From NCBI GenBank assembly GCA_001584585.1, contig LSYV01000015.1:618854-682853 (forward strand): DNA of 64,000 nucleotides, written 5' to 3'. Below the pieces are notes generated by a model that saw nothing but the letters and a program-made list of their open reading frames with translations, ran no database searches and had not been told where the DNA came from. The DNA is from Gonium pectorale. Lineage: Eukaryota; Chlorophyta; Chlorophyceae; Chlamydomonadales; Volvocaceae. Below, piece by piece: positions 34,431 through 45,752 of the stretch. A program made the position numbers and the translations under genes. Positions within the stretch are counted from its first letter, which is position 1. Each line of letters opens with the position of its first letter.

Positions 34431-37400
34431 TCATGGCAGCGGCCCCAGGTCGGGGCCCTGCAGCAGAAACTGGTTGTTTATGAGGGGACTGTTGAACAGG
34501 TACGCTCCCAGCGAGCTGCCCGCGAAGCCGCGTGTGCCGAATGCCAGCTGTACGCTGTTGTCCAGGTAGCGGCTGCGCTGGTAGTTGAGCAGGGCCTGGC
34601 CCAGCGCGCGAGCCTTGGCTGCCACGCCAATCTGCCGGAGACGCGGAACGGGGACGAGAACGAGGCATGAACGTGACGAGGGAAGTGAGCATGAGACGAG
34701 GAGGGGAGAGTTCAGAGCCAGGGGTATGGGAACGGAGGGCAAGAGGCGGCTCCTGGAGGCACGCAGGAGTGTGTACCACGACACGGATGCAGGGTCGGCA
34801 ATGCACCCAGACCCAGTGTGCCCTGGCGGGGAGATGGACCCGCCGCAACGTTGGCGTTGCCCCCTCACCCACCAAGCCATCATGGCAGCCCTCCTTTATG
34901 ACCGTAGAGGCGGGCTCCCCCTTTCTCTGCGGATTTCTCTTTTTCCTCACAACCCGACCTTTTAGGCTACACCCAGCGGCACTAGTGGCCAACAGCGGCC
35001 CAACCCATCCTGCCCATCTTCCTCTCCCAACTCGCAAGTCGCAACCCCGCCGTGACCTGCTGGACACGCTCCCTTGACCCACTAGACAGGCTACTTCTGA
35101 CCACCACCCTCTTTACGTACGCCGTTACTGTACGACGCGTATCAGCCGTTCAAGCAGGAAGGACGCGGGTTCTCACGAGCCGCGCGCACCAACCTGGCCG
35201 CGGGAGCGTGCCGTGGAGGCGACGGTTGCCACTGTGCTGGGGCCCACCCGCGTGAAGGTGAAGGGCTGCAAGGGAGCAGCGGCGGGCCACGTGCACCCAG
35301 TGTCAGCACCCAGTCGTATACAAGCGTTACCCGAATGCGGATTGCCTTCCTTTCCAATACTTTGGCTGGCTGCCTTCGCTCGTGCCGTGTATGCCTCAAC
35401 CCGGTACGTACGTCTTCAATCGTCACCATAATGGAGGGCATTTGGAGGGCGCTTCGTATCCCCAGTCCGCACCCACCGTGTAGTAGTTCGTCTCAAAGTA
35501 GTAGTCCAGCAGGAGTCCGGCGCGGGCAGCCTGGCCCTCCGCCGTCAGCGTAGGGTCAGCCTCCGCCAGATACAAAACCCCCGCGTACAGCGACACGGGG
35601 TACGGCACGTTGATTAGTGCGGCGATGGGCGAGAATATGATGCGGTCCGTGTACGGCACGTACGGATACGAGTAATCCCCGCCACCACCGCCAACTCCGC
35701 CGCCGCCTGTGCCGTTGGCCCCAGGCCGACCGTGAGCAGTCAGGGGCCTTCCGCTTCCGCTCCTGGAGGGCGGGCTGCCAGAAGCCTGTCCTACGCGGAT
35801 GCCGGCTTCAGTCCTGTGCCCGCCGCCGACAGCCCAGGTGCCGGGTTCGCTGTGCGATGCGAGGACGACCGCGGCACGCAGCGCGTCGAGCTGACCCGCG
35901 GGCCCGTACATTGCCTCGGGCTCCCCGTGTACGGCAGATCCGAAATCGTTTCCGTAGTCATCGTCGAAGAGGGGCTGCAGGAGCTGCGCGAGCATGGGCG
36001 CGTGGGGCGCCAGGCATAGCCCCGGGAGGGGACCGGCCCGTGGGTCGCCGCACTGCAGACTGGTCATGCCGACGCGGTACAGCGGGTCGAACAACGGGTT
36101 GTCCAGTAACGAGTGGTCGCCTGGTACGAGATAATCCGCGTCGTACAGGTGCTCATCGAAGTGGTGAGGGGCCAGGGCGAGGCCGCCCTTCTCCGCCTGG
36201 ACGTGGGCATGGTGGGCGCCCGCAGCAGCAGCGCCCTGGCGGCAGGGGACGACCGCTTGTGTGATGGCGGTTGATGGCATACCATTCTTGCTGTGGTCTT
36301 CCACACATTCTGCAGTGTAAGCCGCTGTCTTCCTGGCAGTGGGAGCGTGGGCCACGACGTCATGCGCCCGCACCGGCTTTGGCCGTAAGACCACCGCGGA
36401 ACTTGCGTGGTAGGTGCCAGCGCCACTTTCCACTCTATCAACGGCCCCTTCGCGTAGTTGGCCTTTCACTGCCAAGGCAGGACGCGCCGGCCGCGACCAG
36501 AGCTGAGGCGTGTTGGCGCCACTGTGTCCCGCAGTGTCAGGGCCGCTGCTGCCCGAGCCGCTTGCTGTCGGTACCGCTGCATCAGCGGCTCCCAGTCTGT
36601 CGCCCTCGGCCAGCGGCACCGGTGGCGACTGCGGATGCGGTTGTGACGGCGGTGGCGGCGGTGTGCTGGCGGAGGGCGCATGGGAGCTGAAGGATGCGGT
36701 GGAGGTCATTTGATGCGGAGTAAGGCCGTAGCGAGCGGCCAACTGAGGCATGAAGTCCAGGGGCAATGATACCGCCTGCACGACACGGCGCTGCCCGGGC
36801 AACAGGTCTGGTTGCCCTGGCGGCCTATCTGTAATAGGCCGTCCTTCCTGCGAGTCGCTTCCAGTGCCTCGCAGCTGTCGGAGCGCCTGCGCCAGCGATA
36901 GCTCGGTGTGGTTACCAAGCCTCAGGGCGTAGGCCGCGGCGCTGGCGTGGAGGGGTATCACGCCGCCCTGTTCAGGTTGATGGGTGTATTCTGCGGGTTG
37001 CCGCCAGATCTCTCCCGGCGCCGCCGCCGCCGCTGCTGTACTGGGCGTTGCTGTGGCATGCAGAGGCCATTGTGGGGTCTCCGCGCCGTCTGCTGCCTGC
37101 CAATTCACTGCGCCCTTGGGCAGTGTCGGTTGCACAAGGGGCGACAGGAGGCCGAGCAACTGCTTCCAGGCGGCCTCGCCGGGCGCATCGGCACCATCGC
37201 CGTGGCTGAATGTGGATCGCGCGTATTCGTGGCCAAGGCCCAGCGGTCCGTTTGCCGCTTCGGGGCTTGCCCCCTCCCCTGGCTGTGGCTGTGGCGACGC
37301 ATTCCCTTCGCCTTGAAAGCTGTGTTGCTCCTGCTGCTGCTGCTGCGGCGGCGGCGGCTCATGACCCTGGGCTCCTCCGTTGCCTGGTGGCTTAGCACGG

Positions 37401-37867
37401 TAGTTGTTGGGCGCCTGTCGGCTCGCCCGCAGGTCAGCGAGAGCCTCCGCCCAGGCCGCACTGCCGCCATCGCATTGGGCATCCTCGCAGGCGTTGCCGC
37501 CAGTGCGCTGCAAGGGCGCAGGCCCCGCAGCACCAGGAATGCCATCCGCGGTTTGTGGGTTCGCTAACGCTGCCCGGGAAGGCTTGGGCCAAAACAATGC
37601 GGATGGCAGCAGCAGCGGCAGCAGAAGTGGCAAGAGCAGCGGCAGAGGCGATGGTCGGAAACAGGCTAGGCGGCACAGCGAGGGAAGCGCTGCCGCACCC
37701 AAGCCCCCGCGGGTGCTCCGCCTCGGTCTGCTTGGCAACGCGAGCGGTCCGCGGTCGCCCCAGCGGAGCCCTTCCATGTTGCCGCTCTGCAGCAGGGCCC
37801 TCCTTTCATTGCGGCCGCGCTGGCTCCCAGATGCGGCCGCAGCGGCGCCTCCGGCAACAGTGACCAT
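34431..37867 (-). CDS. putative signal-anchored low-complexity protein (hypothetical), left half of a divergent pair
   Basis: No family recognised. Three exons join in phase: 37867-35477, 35265-35194 and 34631-34431, 887 residues in total. The N-terminus is Arg/Ser-rich, followed by a Leu/Pro-rich hydrophobic segment (LPLLLPLLLPLLLPSALFW, about residues 73-91) consistent with a signal anchor or signal peptide. ATG at 37867 is used; an in-frame ATG at the MEGLRWGDRG position is an alternative. Residues to about 540 are Ala/Gly/Pro/Gln low complexity. A conserved-looking domain follows: HLYDADYLVPGDHSLLDNPL, LQPLFDDDYGNDFG, YSYPYVPYTDRIIFSPIAAL, YAGVLYLAEADP and YYFETNYYT. The two short last exons encode PFTFTRVGPSTVATVAS and a C-terminus rich in Asn, Leu and Gly. 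It starts 548 bases from a divergent gene of similar design. A secreted or cell-surface role is inferred only from the hydrophobic segment. Confidence 0.75.
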
Positions 37868-38415
37868 GCGGCGCGGGCGCCGGTAGTGGTCTTCAGCGCG
37901 TGGCAGGTCCGGCCCTCGCCATCGCGCTGCTGCGATAGTCAGCGGGACTGCGCCCTCTCCGTGCTCCCGGCCGCCTGTGGGCTTCCCGCCTGCCTAGGTG
38001 ACCGCGCGCGCGTATCTGCTGCCTGGTAGCCTCGGTAGCACAGCCGTGGCAACCGCTTCTCGCTGTGCGCGGGGCGGCAAACTCCCCAGTCGCAAGCGTA
38101 ACTCGCCTAGGAGCACTCAGCCGTCAATGCATTCATCGAGTCGAATCGCGGACTCTTGCTGACAGAACAGAACTACTGCGAAACCCCCCGATGCTGGGCA
38201 CTCTTGGAGCTCTTGGACCGTACGAGTGCTTGAAGGGTCGGCAGCCGGCACGCGTCTGGACTGCGCTCCACTCTGGTCGCCCACGCGACAACCCACAACG
38301 TCACAGCGCCGTCGAGGGGAGCGTAGGCTCACGCATCCACGGCCGATACACGTCGCGCACCCAGCCTCTGCCCGCTGCCAGCACGCAGCTAAGCGGCCGC
38401 GTCCCAGATGTAGCG
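37868..38415. other. divergent promoter region between two hypothetical secretory genes
   Basis: 548 bases between two start codons on opposite strands. No TATA box is obvious. The plus frame is open through most of it (in-frame ATG at 38191), so the right-hand gene might start earlier. Confidence 0.5.
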
Positions 38416-41400
38416 ATGCGCCCCTGGCTCACTCGCAAGCTGCAGCGCCCATACGCGCCTGGCGGCTCCTCGCGAACGCTGCTGCAGTGTCGCGCCCGGC
38501 TGTCGCTGCCGCCGGCGCTGTTCCTGGTGCAGCTGCTGCCGGCCCTGCTGCTGCTGCTGCAGTCGGCACGCACTACTGCTTCGACAGTGCCTCGGGACGA
38601 CCTCAGCGCCGCCTCGGGGGCAGAAGCTGTGGCGCGACGCCTTGGTGAGAGAGCACTGGGCAAGGCGCCCCTGCCCTCCCCCTGGCCCGCCGCCCTCGCG
38701 GCCAGCACAGCGCACGCTTCGGCCGAAGGCCCAAACCCATCGGGCAGTGCGGCGGGGGCAGTGGAGGACGCTAGCGCGCTGCCGGCATCTGCAGCAGCGT
38801 CGTCGGGGAATGCAGATGCAGAAACGGCGTGGGCAGAACACCTGAGCTACAATGGAATCACAGAGCCGCAGAATGATGACACCTACGCCCGCAGCGCGGA
38901 GGCACCGCCGCTCGACCGCCGCATACCCTTCTCGCTGTGCGACGCGCTGACGGGGCTGGACTACGGCTACGGCTACGGCCTGGAGGAGGCGGACGAGGAG
39001 GCGTGCTGGGCGTTCGACGCGCTGCCCCTGGAAGAGCCGCCCCCGCCGCTGACCGCCCCGCCAGCGCCCTTACCAGCATCCGAGCATGCACAGGCGCCAA
39101 GGGCTGCGGCAGCAGCTGTGGAGGCCAGCACGGCAGCCACAGCAACGGGGAAAGGAGGACAGGGTGAAAGGGGGAAAGGAGGACAGGATGAAAAGCCCAC
39201 GCTGGGAGCGGCAACCGCTACAGGCACCGAAGGGACGACGCCAAGACAGCCAGCAAGTGCCCGGCGCATGGCCATGGAAACTCTGAGCCTCGACGACGTC
39301 ATCGCACGCCATCTGCTGGCACAGGAGGTGGTTCGGTATCAGCCGTGCCGTGTCCGGAGCAATGAGGAGCCAGATGCAACCGCCACCCGTCATGGCGCCG
39401 CCGCGGCGCTGCCCGCTTTGTGGGCCGGGCCGCGGAGGGGCCCGATGCAAGCGCCACACCATGACACCTCCGCATATGCTTTCTGGAGCCAGGTGGGGGC
39501 TGTCAACACCAAGCCGTCAGCGCAGGGCTGTGCAAGCTCGGAAGCGAGTGCACACGGCCCGACGACAGCCGCAACCACACAGGCCAGCTGGGGGGCTGCC
39601 ACTGATGAGCGCCAGGACGGTGCGGGGCAAGCCGGGGAAGGCGCTGCGGCTGGCGGGCAAGACTCGGTGAAGGCAGCCGGCGCGAGCGGCGGTCAGTTGC
39701 ACTTTCAGGAGGAGCCCCCATCACCCTCGGCATCGGAACAGCCATCTGCTCAGCAGGGCGGGGGCGGCAGTGGCGGGGGCGGCCACGCTGCAGAGGGCCA
39801 TGTGCAGCACCAGCTGCGCCGGAGGCTTCAGCAGTTCGTGGGCCGCCCTGGGCGCAGTGCGTTCTTTCTATTCAACGCGGTCGTGGTCCCTGTCACAGAC
39901 ATCAGCGTGAGTGCGGCTTGGGGACGGCGGCAGAGCTGCGGCCTGCCCGCCCCATCGTTCGCAAAGCCTTTCTCCTTGTTCCAATGCCGTATCCCGGGAA
40001 GCTGCCAGCTCAGGTTGCTGGCATCAAGGGCAGCACTGCACTGCGCTCTGACTGGCCCCGCCTCGTGCCCTGCTCCCCTTGCGACGGCTCCCTCGCCCTC
40101 CCTCTCGGGCTTCAACTGCGGCTACCCGCGCGATGGGTGATTGCCTCTCCCCCCCACATACCCTAGTTCAACTGCAGCACGCTGTCCGGTCTGGAGGCCT
40201 GCGCCGAGCCGCTCTGTGCGGCGTTCTTTGACATCATACGCTCCCCCAACGGCACAGTCTCGTGCCAGCAGACGTCGCCCATCCCCAGGGGCGGAGGCGG
40301 CGGCGCCCGCAGATCAAGCATCGTAGTGTGAGTAGCCACATCCAGAGTTTTGATTCTATAGATTATAAAAGTGATTGATTCAGGATAGATAATCGATAGC
40401 CAAAGTGTGTCACCCCGCCTCACCTCTCTGCCTCCCTCCTTGACATTGCCGTACCTCGACTTCCCCACATGGGCCTGCACGATGGACGTACGGCGGATGT
40501 ACGCAAAAGGCCGTACGACTACGACTACTTATTCCAGTTTGGCAACAGCCCAGTGCTTGCGGGCTTGTCGCTTGGTGCACAGGTTTGTGTGTGGCACGGC
40601 GCTGGTGCACGGTACATGACCGGCACGGGGACATGGGCTGGGGCCCCAGGAAGGCACCCCGGATTGCACTCTCGAGTGCATCCCTAACTTTGAATTTGGG
40701 CAAGCAGCACATCTTTGTGCCGTTTGCACCCACCAGTTAGCTTCCCCGCGCAAGCTGTGACGGTCCCGTGCTGCCATGCCTTGCATGCCGACCGCCACCC
40801 CAACCTCGCCGGCACGGGCATGAACGGTGCCGTGGTGGCGCAGGCATACCATGCTAACACCGCTGAATGACCTCAGAGACACGGATTTGCTGAGCTTGCT
40901 TTTTGCGGAAGCGGCTGAACGGGCTGACAGCGATGGCGGCTGAACAGGGCGAACGGCTCGTCAAGTGGCAGCTGAAGAGCGAAGTGTTTAACCTCCATAC
41001 TGTAGCCCCCGAGGGCCGAGGCCTACACCCACACATACACACCTGCCTCTTCACGAACTTGCGTCAGTGCATGATCATGACGCCAGCCGCCTTGTCATGT
41101 GTCTGTGCCACCCATCTCGCTGCAGGGCCTGACAACCTCGGAGTTCGAAACGCGAATCGACCTGTTTCCCTCCGTCACCAACGATGCTACTGGCACCGCG
41201 CGCGTGGCGCTGGCCGCCGGGCCCTTCGCAGGATATGAGGGCGTCCTTCAGCGGGAAATCGAGTCCGGAAACGGAGGTGTGGCAGGGTGAAGATATAGGA
41301 GCAGGGGCGGTATTGCGTTGACTCACCAGCCAGCAAGGCTCTCCATGGCTTAGCCAGGGGCCTAGCCACGCCCTGCCCCTTGCCTGACCGTGCTTCAGTC

Positions 41401-41810
41401 ACGGGCGCTTCGTACGCTGTACTATGCGCGGCAATGCACATGGCCCACGACCCGCGCAGCAGCGTAAGGCACAGCCAGGCGCCTGGCAGTAGGAGACGAC
41501 AGCAAGCATGCCTTGCCCCTTCTCATGCTGTCACGCTGCTCCGAGCTGGCGTGCTGCCGCGCCCAGCCCTGCCCTCTCGGCACCCAGAGCTCCGCCCCGC
41601 TTGCCCCTCACCACCGTCACCCGACGGCCAGGCGGATTCGATGCCACGGATCCCATCACCTTCACCGCCACGTACAACTTCCGCACCGTCACCGACACCC
41701 TCATCTCCCGACTTGCGCTCCCCGGGTACGCCGCCTCGGAGCGAGCCACCGCGGCGGACACCCGGCCCAACGTGGCCTTTGGGATCTCCAGCGTCATCCT
41801 AGGAGGCTGA
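38416..41810 (+). CDS. putative secreted or signal-anchored low-complexity protein (hypothetical), right half of the divergent pair
   Basis: No family recognised. Exon 1 (38416-39906) encodes 497 residues: a basic start (MRPWLTRKLQRPY), a strong hydrophobic segment (LPPALFLVQLLPALLLLLQ), low-complexity Ala/Gly/Gln sequence, RRIPFSLCDALTGLDYGYGY and, at its end, SAFFLFNAVVVPVTDIS. Exon 2 (40167-40327) adds a Cys-rich stretch beginning FNCSTLSGLEACAEPLCAAF with NCS and NGT sequons. Later exons 41126-41276 and 41399-41463 join in phase (GLTTSEFETRIDLFPS; TGASYAVLCAAMHMAHDP). The C-terminus PITFTATYNFRTVTDTLIS ends at TGA 41808-41810. Two gaps are unresolved: one or more exons between 40328 and 41125 (a candidate frame carries AMAAEQGERLVKWQLKSE), and the junction into the last exon. 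The signal and sequons point to the secretory pathway. Confidence 0.65.
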
Positions 41811-43277
41811 GCAGGTGGGCGCGATTCAGCCGGGAAGCCTAGACAGGCTGCGGCCCCCCCCGGTTATCACATCCCTCCCGGCCCTGATGACCTGGCCGCG
41901 CCTCCCAAGGACTAGAAGCTGTAGGGCGATCCGCACGCCGCAGGCTCGCGGCGCAGAAGGCCCGGTGCGTGAGGAGCCTGGCGTGACGCAGCGTCTAGGG
42001 CGTGTGCAAGGGGCATTTGTGCACTGCCGCTTACACCGTTGGCCAGGACAGACACGGTGGAATGTGCTGGCGGCTTGGTTGGGCGTGTGTCAGCGTGGCT
42101 CGGGGGCAGCTGCCCTCGCACAGGGTGGGCAGGCGGTACCCAGTCTGCGGCATGCTGCGTGGAGCTTCGTGACAGCAGGCCGGTGCCAACGCTCCGCACC
42201 CAGGCCGAGGAGCGCGTCCTGATCTCCTCGCAGCTGCAGGGGGAATGGAGTATGCGCGCCGTTTATGGCATGCCACCCACGCCTCAGCACACACGTGACG
42301 TGGCGGGGCTTGGCGGAGCGCCGCAACGGGCCAGGACGAAAGCTAAGGGCGCTGGCGCAGGCGCCACGCTCTGGGCACGTTATAGACGTGTTCTTGTGAG
42401 CCGACGTACCTAACTGAATGTGCCACGCTGTGATGGCTGCACTGGTGCGCGGTTTTGGTTTCATGGTCGCCTCGAAAGGTGGCGGCTGGGCGGGGTGAGA
42501 CGCACGGCCACGCCCACGGCGCTTAATCATCATGGCTTCTGAGGGCTGCCGACGTAGGGTTTGGGTGAAGGTGTTGCCAGGTAGGGCCGCACGCGTTTTC
42601 CTTCTCGTCAAGGCAGGGCTCCATCATCTCCCACCCCTTCCCACCCAAACGGGTACATTCGAAATCCCAGGCAATGACGCCTTTTCGGGCGGGGAGCCGG
42701 GGACACATATCTAAATTTGGAACATAAAGTCCGTTTACGGTAACGCTGGTCCCCTGAAAAGTATTTTCTGTCCGCCAGGCGCGATTACGCTTTTGGGAGT
42801 GTTTAAAAGGGTGTGTGTGTGTGTTACAAGTGCGCATACGAGCCGTTTGGCCCCTCGGCACAGCCCCGCTCACGCCCTTGGCAACCTGCCGGAGACAGGC
42901 TCTCCTGCCTCGACCACAAATCAACTAACCGTGCAACACCCCGCACGGTGCCAGTGGCGGGATTCGACAGTGTTGCGACAGCTAAATGGATCCCACTGCC
43001 GGTACAAAGATACGCACCTTCGCACTTCCCCAGTACCCAGGACTCGAGTACTCCAGTCCCCCAGCCTCCGTGCTCCTTAGTAGGGTCTGTGCACGGCAAG
43101 CCATGGGCCCAACAATTGCACATGCCGTACTTCCGTGTGACGTGCCCGTACTTCAGTTACCAGTAGCCCTGGGCACAAATGAAGCGTTATGCTGCAGGAG
43201 CCTTGCTCGCCGCATCTGAACGAGCCATGTGAGAAGGATTAATACGTGGCTTGCAAACCAAAGAGAGAAGCAGCTTC
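41811..43277. other. intergenic region upstream of family X protein 2
   Basis: No coding exon supported. A TTTAAAA motif at 42802-42808, about 470 bases before the next ATG, could be a TATA-like element. Confidence 0.45.
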
Positions 43278-45752
43278 ATGGCGCAAGGAGATTGGACCCC
43301 CTTCGTCATCCCATGGACATGGCTCTTTGCGAAGAAATGGAGCTTCTTTTGTCCCCAGATCGTGCAACTTAACGTCGTGGTCGACGGCGTCCGCATGACC
43401 CGCGAGCCGCTAGCTGGTGTCATGCACCGCAACAAGCAGGCAAGCAACCGCACATGGGTTCCGGGGTGCATAAACTCGGCCACTCGGCACCGGAGTATCT
43501 AACGCACCCGGTGTGGTTCGGTTGCCCCCAAGCTTTCGGTGCTGCCCGGCCCCGGGACCCGTCGGAAATGCCATACGTCCTCGTTAAGTATGTGTCCTCC
43601 AACCGCGCCCCCTCCCCCGAATGGACGCCCTCAACAGCTGGGCTTCATCGTGCAGCCCAACCACATGGCCCATGCCAAGCCTTTCCTGGGCATGCATCTG
43701 GTGGATGTGGCCAAGGTGAACCCCATGGCACAGTCACACATTACCTTCTATCTGTCGAAGGGGCCGTGCACCTGCCAGCTGCAGCATCAGCAGCACCAGC
43801 AGCAGGGGGCGGCTGCTGCAGCAGCGGGGCCCAGCGGGGCTGCGGCGGCCGGCCGCGCGCCAGTGGGGGCCGCAGGTCAGGGGGCAGCAGTCGGAAAGGG
43901 CGCGCGCCGGGACGACATTGCAGCCGCACCTGAAGCCACCATCGGCGACGGAGGCCAAGACGAGTCGGGTGAGAGCGAGGGCGACGCGAGCAGTGGCAGT
44001 GAGAGTGACATCGACAGCGGGGACGGAGCCGGAGACGAGAGCGGGCGGAAGCGCCGCCGCGGCGGGGGCAGCAGCCGGAGCCGCACCCAGCATCGCAATG
44101 TCCGGCGACGCGTCAGCGCCGACGGCCAGAGCCGGGCCGTAGCCGCCGTGCCGGAGCGCGGGCCGCCCGCGCCTGGCCAACGGCGCTGCCGCTGCCCCTG
44201 TCACGCGCGGCGCCTGACCCAGGTGGTGGTGTCCCGTGAGGACATAGAGGAGATGGAGGAGAAGAACCGGACGCAGGCCGCGGGCAAGGCGTTCCGCAAG
44301 CAGCAGGTGGGTTGTGCACCTATGCTGGGGGAGGGGCTGGGGGAACTGGCGGCGCGCTCCGCCGTGCTTGGGGCGTCTTGGGTGAACAGGCGCCGCGAGG
44401 GGTCCCTGGAGCGTCTCTTGCCACCCTGAAGCACACCGGTTGATAGCAGGCAAGGCAGGCAAGGCATGGAAGGCATGGATGGAGGACCGTAGTTGCGGGC
44501 AAGTTTGCTCGACCTGGTGTCGCCTGCTTGCGGGAGGGTGTTGAGGGCGTAGCGGCCTACCCGACAGCGCCTCGGGGCCCACGTCAGCACGCACGCGCCG
44601 CTCCCACAGACCGGTGGCCGCGATCCGCCCGCTCAGGCTGCCGTGGCGCCGGCGCCCGGGCTGCGGCCGCCGCTGCCCCGGATGATGCCCACACCGGTGG
44701 TGCCCACGCGGGCTTCCGCCACCGCCGGTGCCGCCGCGGGCGACGGCAGCGCACCCACGCGGACCAGGCCCGCGACTGCTGCACGCGGCAGTGGCTCCGC
44801 CCTGCACCGCCCTGCCGCCGCCGGCGCCGCCGCTGCCTTGTTCACTGCGGGCGCGGCAGCGGCGGTTCAGCGGGGCTATATCGAGCTGGGCGAGTCGAAG
44901 ACACAGACACCGTGCGTCCGAGACCGCGTGCACATTCGTGGCGCCCTGCTTAAACAGCACTTTCCCAGCGATACCAAGATACGCATGGTGGTGGAGGTGG
45001 ACGGCGCGCTGCCGCCGCAGGAGCCGCACATCGCCACTATCGGGCGCTACTCCAGTACGAACGTGCTCCTGCCGACGCCGACTCTGGCGGCGGGGCGGCG
45101 CTGCGTAGGCTGGGGCCTGCTGCCGGGCAGGGTGCTCGTGATGCTCGTGGTTTCGGCCAACGCGGGGACGGGAGCGGTGCCAGCGCCGGATGCCGCGGAT
45201 GTGGCCAGGGCTGTGCCGGCGCGAGGGAGCGGCGTGACGGCGCCGGCGGCTGGCGGCAGGCGGGCGGCAGAGGCGGGCGGAGAGGCGGGCGCGGCAAGGG
45301 CAGGGGCGGCCGACGAGGTGGCGGGCCGCAAACGGACCCTTGCGTTGCAGCGCGAGGGTGAGGGGAAAGGCGCAGAGCAGGGGAGGGAAAGCCAGGGTGT
45401 GAAGCGGGTTGGCTCGGGGGCTTCGGCCCGGCGCGGGGCTTCTGGCGGGGTGCCAAGCGCTGACGCGGCTGGCGCCGGTGACGTTGGCGGCAGCGTGCAT
45501 GCGTCCGGCGATGGCGGTTCCGGGGCAGCTGGGGCAGGTGGAAATGGAAGGAGGGGCTCACCAAGCGGACCGGCGCCGTCGCAGGCCGGGCGGCCGAGTT
45601 CGGGGCGGCCGCGGCCGGGCCGTGACAGCGCCGCGAGCGCAGCGGCGGCCCGCATCGCGGCCCGGGCTGCAGCGCACCTGCGCAGCTCGGCAGCGGCGGC
45701 TCCCAGCGCGAGCGCCGGGAAGTGGGCTGGTTCCGGGGGCCCAAAGGGTTAG
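43278..45752 (+). CDS. family X protein 2: paralogue of the 1790-7359 gene
   Basis: Three exons join in phase: 43278-43439, 43638-44306 and 44610-45752 (TAG), giving 657 residues. The start ATG is directly followed by MAQGDWTPFVIPWTW, matching PFVLPWTW of family X protein 1. The first intron is GC-AG (CAG|GCAAGC) and lies after Gln at the same position and phase as in protein 1 (Q|LGF versus Q|FGL). GMHLVDVAKVNPMAQSHITF corresponds to GFHLVSIEKVNRTELHYVLS. Next come a polyQ/polyA stretch, an acidic Glu/Asp/Ser/Gly segment, a basic patch (GRKRRRGGG), the Cys motif RCRCPCHARRL, and a C-terminal domain with YIELGESKTQTPC and RRCVGWGLLPGRVLVMLV. The last 200 residues are Ala/Gly low complexity. 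The basic patches suggest a nuclear protein; no known domain is assigned. It is roughly half the size of its paralogue because it lacks the two middle domains. Confidence 0.85.

Noticed and set aside
43734..45500. 588-codon open frame on the minus strand
   Set aside because: Antisense to exons and intron of family X protein 2, with no recognisable domain; the plus strand has a consistent spliced model.
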